Source: an uncultured Clostridia bacterium (GTDB taxonomy: Bacteria > Bacillota_A > Clostridia > Christensenellales > Aristaeellaceae). Taken from it: a stretch of 8,325 bases of DNA. Each line of letters begins with the position of its first letter. The stretch's first letter is position 1. Location: contig CAMBWJ010000064.1 of assembly GCA_945871545.1 (NCBI GenBank), forward strand, positions 1-8,325. Direction: 5' to 3'. The notes under the pieces were generated by a model. That model was not told the origin of the DNA, did not search any database, and saw only the letters and a list, made by a program, of their open reading frames with translations. Shown in pieces: positions 6,405 through 8,325 of the stretch. The position numbers and the translations under genes are program-made.

Positions 6405-7133
6405 TCATCGGGTGTAAACCTCGATGGCTGCCGCCATGAATGCCGCCGTGCCGTCGCCGAAGCGGTCGATGTTCTGCGTGAAGCGCGCATCGCCGACGTA
6501 CATCTGGCCGAGGCAGGCGAGGATCTCCTTCGTGCAAGTGTAGTAGCTTGCGCTGATGTAGTCCTGCCACCGCTTCACGAGGGCCTGCGCCTCCGGGCTG
6601 TCCGGGGCGAGTGCGCGCTTTTTGCCGAATTCGCGCAGAAGCTCCGCGCCCTCGCCGTCCAGCATCCGCTGCTGCGCGTCGCCGGTGCGGGCCGACCGCG
6701 CCTCGTACTCGGCGTAGGCGGCGGTGTCGCCCCAGCGCTGCTTCGCCTCCTCGGCGTACCTCCTTCTCGTCTCCTCAATCTCCGTCGCATCGAATTGCCG
6801 GAAGCTCATATCCCGCTCTCCCTTCAGCGTACTGTCCACCAGCGCAATCAGCCTGTCGAGCCTGCCGCGCTTCTGCAAGAGCAGCTCCTTCTGCTTTCGC
6901 AGCGCGTCCTCCCGATCATAGGCGGGGTTCTGCAGGATGTTCCGGATGTCCTCCAGGGGAAAGTCCAGCTCCCGGAAGAACAGAATCTGCTGCAAAAGCT
7001 CCAGATCCGCGTCGCTGTAAACCCGATAGCCCGCCTCCGTGACCCCGTCCGGCTTCAGCAGGCCGATCTCGTCGTAGTAGTGCAGCGTGCGGACGGTGAC
7101 GCCCGTCAGCTTTGCCACCTCGCTGATCTTCAT
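6405..7133 (-). CDS. MerR-family regulator with TipAS-like antibiotic-recognition domain
   Basis: A 242-residue transcription regulator related to TipAL, Mta and SkgA. The N-terminal winged helix-turn-helix is textbook MerR: MKISEVAKLTGVTVRTLHYY, DEIGLLKP, then GYRVYSDADLELLQQI and LDFPLEDIRNIL (1-68). A dimerising coiled coil spans about 75-110 (KQKELLLQKRGRLDRLIALVD). Residues about 120-242 match the TipAS pattern: EETRRRYAEEAKQRWGDT, then SASYYTCTKEILACLGQMYV and DARFTQNIDRFGDGTAAFM. TipAS domains bind thiopeptide-like drugs, which turns these proteins into activators. C200 (YYTC) lies in the region where TipAL has its drug-linked cysteine; C207 is close by. The ATG (7131-7133) overlaps the upstream gene's TGA as ATGA, so translation is coupled. 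The operon promoter at 8080-8110 has a MerR-type spacer, suggesting autoregulation. The native ligand is unknown. Confidence 0.93.
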   Translation of the reverse strand: MKISEVAKLTGVTVRTLHYYDEIGLLKPDGVTEAGYRVYSDADLELLQQILFFRELDFPLEDIRNILQNPAYDREDALRKQKELLLQKRGRLDRLIALVDSTLKGERDMSFRQFDATEIEETRRRYAEEAKQRWGDTAAYAEYEARSARTGDAQQRMLDGEGAELLREFGKKRALAPDSPEAQALVKRWQDYISASYYTCTKEILACLGQMYVGDARFTQNIDRFGDGTAAFMAAAIEVYTR

Positions 7134-8035
7134 CGCCAGAAGTCCTCCGTCTGCTTCAGAATTTCTTCGGTCGGCGTGAGCGTCGCCTCATGGATGGACG
7201 CGCCCGTCTTCTCCAGATAGTGCCCGATCAGCGCATATCCGCAGGCGTAGCCGCCGCAGTAGGGCATTCCGATGGGCTTTCCTCCCCGCAGCGCCATGAT
7301 TTCGTCGCCGTAGAGATAGGAAGAAAGCGTCTGGAAGTCGCTCGTTTCGAGCTTCTCCCGGATGCGCGGCACGACGGTCTCCCGCAGCATCTCCGGCGAG
7401 GTCTCCCGAACCCACCTGCCGACCTTGTCCTCGCCGAACATCTCCGCTGCGAAGCGCTCCGCCAGGCCCTCCGACACGATCATGTCCGCCAGCGTGACCT
7501 GGCTGCTCCACTGCATGAACTGCCAGCGCACGTTGTGGTTCGTCTCGTGGGCCAGCGCCACCGGCAGCAGCGCCAGCGAGCGCGCATTCGGCACGATGGA
7601 GCCGATGATGTAGCCTGGAATCCCGCCGTCGCCGCAGTAGTCGCCCGCCATGACGGTCATGGGGCTGTGCGGGTCGCTCAGCACGACGGTGAAGCGGTAC
7701 TCCTGCTGCGGCAGCCGGATCCCGCGCTGCGCAAAGCCCGAGAGCGCGCTGCGGATGCTGTCCTCGCAGCCTGCCCAGAATCCGTCGCCGCTGATCTGAT
7801 CGATCTCCCCGCGGCGCGCCTGCGTGATCTGCGCCGGGGCGTAGTAGCCGCTCATCGCGGCGGCGGAGACCACGTCATGGCCCCCGGCTTCCGCCCGCAG
7901 GGGAATTCCCACGCAGGACCACTTGAATTCAAAGGGCTTCATCAGCTCGTTCCGATAGATGTTCTCCTTCTCCGCCGGGGCCGCATCCATCATTTTCCGA
8001 TAGATGCGGTCGGAGCGAATCGCTGTGATTTTCAT
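7130..8035 (-). CDS. DUF2268 putative zinc-dependent metallopeptidase
   Basis: A 301-residue protein matching the DUF2268 family of predicted Zn-dependent proteases. It has HETNH (163-167) in LPVALAHETNHNVRWQF, the HExxH zinc-site form: H163 and H167 as ligands, E164 as catalytic base. ADMIVSEGLAERFAAEMFGE follows, where E189 or E193 could be the third ligand. Conserved-looking stretches include YCGDGGIPGYIIGSIVPN (133-150) and the C-terminal GMPYCGGYACGYALIGHYLEKTG. There is no signal peptide or membrane segment, so it should act in the cytoplasm. Substrate and activity are unknown. The ATG at 8033-8035 has ACGGAGG with 8-nt spacing. It is the first gene of an operon with the MerR regulator (4-bp overlap) behind a MerR-type promoter, so it is probably the regulator's main target and may act on a peptide ligand or in stress recovery (inference). 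Confidence 0.88.
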   Translation of the reverse strand: MKITAIRSDRIYRKMMDAAPAEKENIYRNELMKPFEFKWSCVGIPLRAEAGGHDVVSAAAMSGYYAPAQITQARRGEIDQISGDGFWAGCEDSIRSALSGFAQRGIRLPQQEYRFTVVLSDPHSPMTVMAGDYCGDGGIPGYIIGSIVPNARSLALLPVALAHETNHNVRWQFMQWSSQVTLADMIVSEGLAERFAAEMFGEDKVGRWVRETSPEMLRETVVPRIREKLETSDFQTLSSYLYGDEIMALRGGKPIGMPYCGGYACGYALIGHYLEKTGASIHEATLTPTEEILKQTEDFWR

Positions 8036-8060
8036 GCTTCAAACCTCCGTTTTGTCATCT

Positions 8061-8080
8061 CATGTCCGAACATGTGCACA
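8061..8080. promoter_or_regulatory. Overlapping palindromes at the predicted start of the DUF2268-MerR transcript
   Basis: CATGT-CCGA-ACATG (8061-8074) is a perfect 5-bp inverted repeat, and TGTGCACA (8073-8080) is a perfect 8-bp palindrome overlapping its end. Both fall between the -10 box and about +13. A repressor site or a leader hairpin is possible, and chance cannot be excluded for repeats this short. Confidence 0.3.
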
Positions 8081-8110
8081 GGATACACCATGACGCAGCG
8101 TGAGAGTCAA
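8080..8110 (-). promoter_or_regulatory. MerR-type promoter of the DUF2268-MerR operon
   Basis: The -35 TTGACT (plus 8105-8110) and -10 TATCCT (plus 8080-8085) are 19 bp apart, the over-long spacer typical of promoters activated by MerR-family proteins. An imperfect 21-bp dyad (8087-8107) fills the spacer: its core ACGC-T-GCGT is perfect, and 7 of 10 positions per arm are symmetric overall. The predicted start is near 8073, with a leader of about 38 nt. An alternative -10, TGTATC (8082-8087), would give 17 bp but matches the consensus less well. Confidence 0.68.
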
Positions 8111-8155
8111 GGGGGTTTGAAAGATTTATTTTGGCGGGTCAGGCTCCCCTTCCGT

Positions 8156-8325
8156 TCAGTTCTTTCGGATCGAAACGTCCCCCGAGGTGGTGTCGATCTC
8201 GATCCCGGCGCTGCCGCTGCCGCAGATGTAGCTGCGACCGTCCTTCTTCAGGGCGAAGTCGGACTCAAAATCGCCGCTGGTGGTGCTGACCTTCGCGGTG
8301 AAGTCCGCGTGCTCCGGGAGACTGA
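8156..8325 (-). CDS. DUF4097-type beta-helix protein (C-terminal end, cut by window edge)
   Basis: The last 55 codons of a frame that enters from the right edge and stops at TGA (plus 8156-8158). The peptide contains two turns of the repeat typical of DUF4097 (adhesin-like, right-handed beta-helix) proteins: KVSTTSGDFESDFALKKDG and, 30 residues later, EIDTTSGDVSIRKN at the end. SLPEHADFTAK before the first repeat is also typical. In Firmicutes such proteins are often encoded near envelope-stress regulators; their function is poorly known. No clear terminator is seen in the 120 bp before the next promoter region, so some read-through is possible. The ORF is short but the repeat pattern and codon use support it. 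Confidence 0.8.
   Translation of the reverse strand, partial: SLPEHADFTAKVSTTSGDFESDFALKKDGRSYICGSGSAGIEIDTTSGDVSIRKN

Noticed and set aside
5631..7220. A 529-codon plus-strand open frame across the kinase, regulator and MerR genes
   Set aside because: It is antisense to three well-supported genes and crosses their boundaries. It has low-complexity composition and no recognisable family.
1..8325. CRISPR arrays, tRNA or rRNA genes, insertion sequences, T-box leader for lysS
   Set aside because: No regularly spaced repeats, no tRNA or rRNA sequence, no transposase-like frame or terminal repeats were found. The 65-bp lysS leader is too short for a T-box.

Overview
The window is GC-rich and compactly coded. 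Every gene I can support lies on the minus strand, so transcription runs from high to low coordinates. Strong AGGAGG-type ribosome binding sites, consensus sigma-70/sigma-A promoters, a greA-lysS gene pair, a DUF1836 protein and a complete BceRS-BceAB-type module together suggest a GC-rich member of the Firmicutes, class Clostridia (for example an uncultured gut Oscillospirales- or Christensenellales-like lineage). The class is reasonably supported; anything narrower is a guess. The long plus-strand open frames are antisense shadows of high-GC3 genes.

Layout in transcription order, right to left. (1) 8156-8325: the C-terminal end of a DUF4097-type protein, cut by the window edge. (2) 8036-8155: a promoter whose elements are 19 bp apart with a dyad between them, the layout used by MerR-family activators. 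(3) 7130-8035 and 6405-7133: a two-gene operon joined by an ATGA overlap, encoding a DUF2268 putative zinc metallopeptidase (HETNH) and a MerR regulator with a TipAS-like ligand domain. (4) 6300-6404: a strong hairpin plus a spare copy of its 3' arm. (5) 5688-6299 and 4726-5691: a response regulator and an intramembrane-sensing histidine kinase joined by a GTGA overlap. (6) 3869-4633 and 1903-3879: the ATPase and ten-helix permease of a BceAB-type transporter. (7) 1299-1814: a DUF1836 protein with its own promoter. (8) 620-1093: greA behind a perfect TTGACA-N17-TATAAT promoter. (9) 1-554: the N-terminal part of lysS, separated from greA by a terminator-like hairpin.

Functionally, items 3 to 6 read as a cell-envelope and peptide-antibiotic response region. 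In the known families the BceAB transporter senses and removes cell-wall-active peptides, the short kinase reads transporter activity, and the regulator switches on the transporter genes. TipAS domains bind thiopeptide-like drugs. The MerR-DUF2268 operon looks autoregulated and may read through into the two-component genes, for which I found no convincing promoter of their own. Items 7 to 9 are housekeeping or of unknown function.

The most unusual observations are a response regulator whose receiver domain lacks about 12 residues where helix alpha-2 should be, the three-arm repeat upstream of it, and the pairing of a drug-sensing MerR regulator, a putative metallopeptidase and a Bce module. 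I see no CRISPR array, tRNA, rRNA or insertion sequence, and no stretch over 300 bases without a gene.
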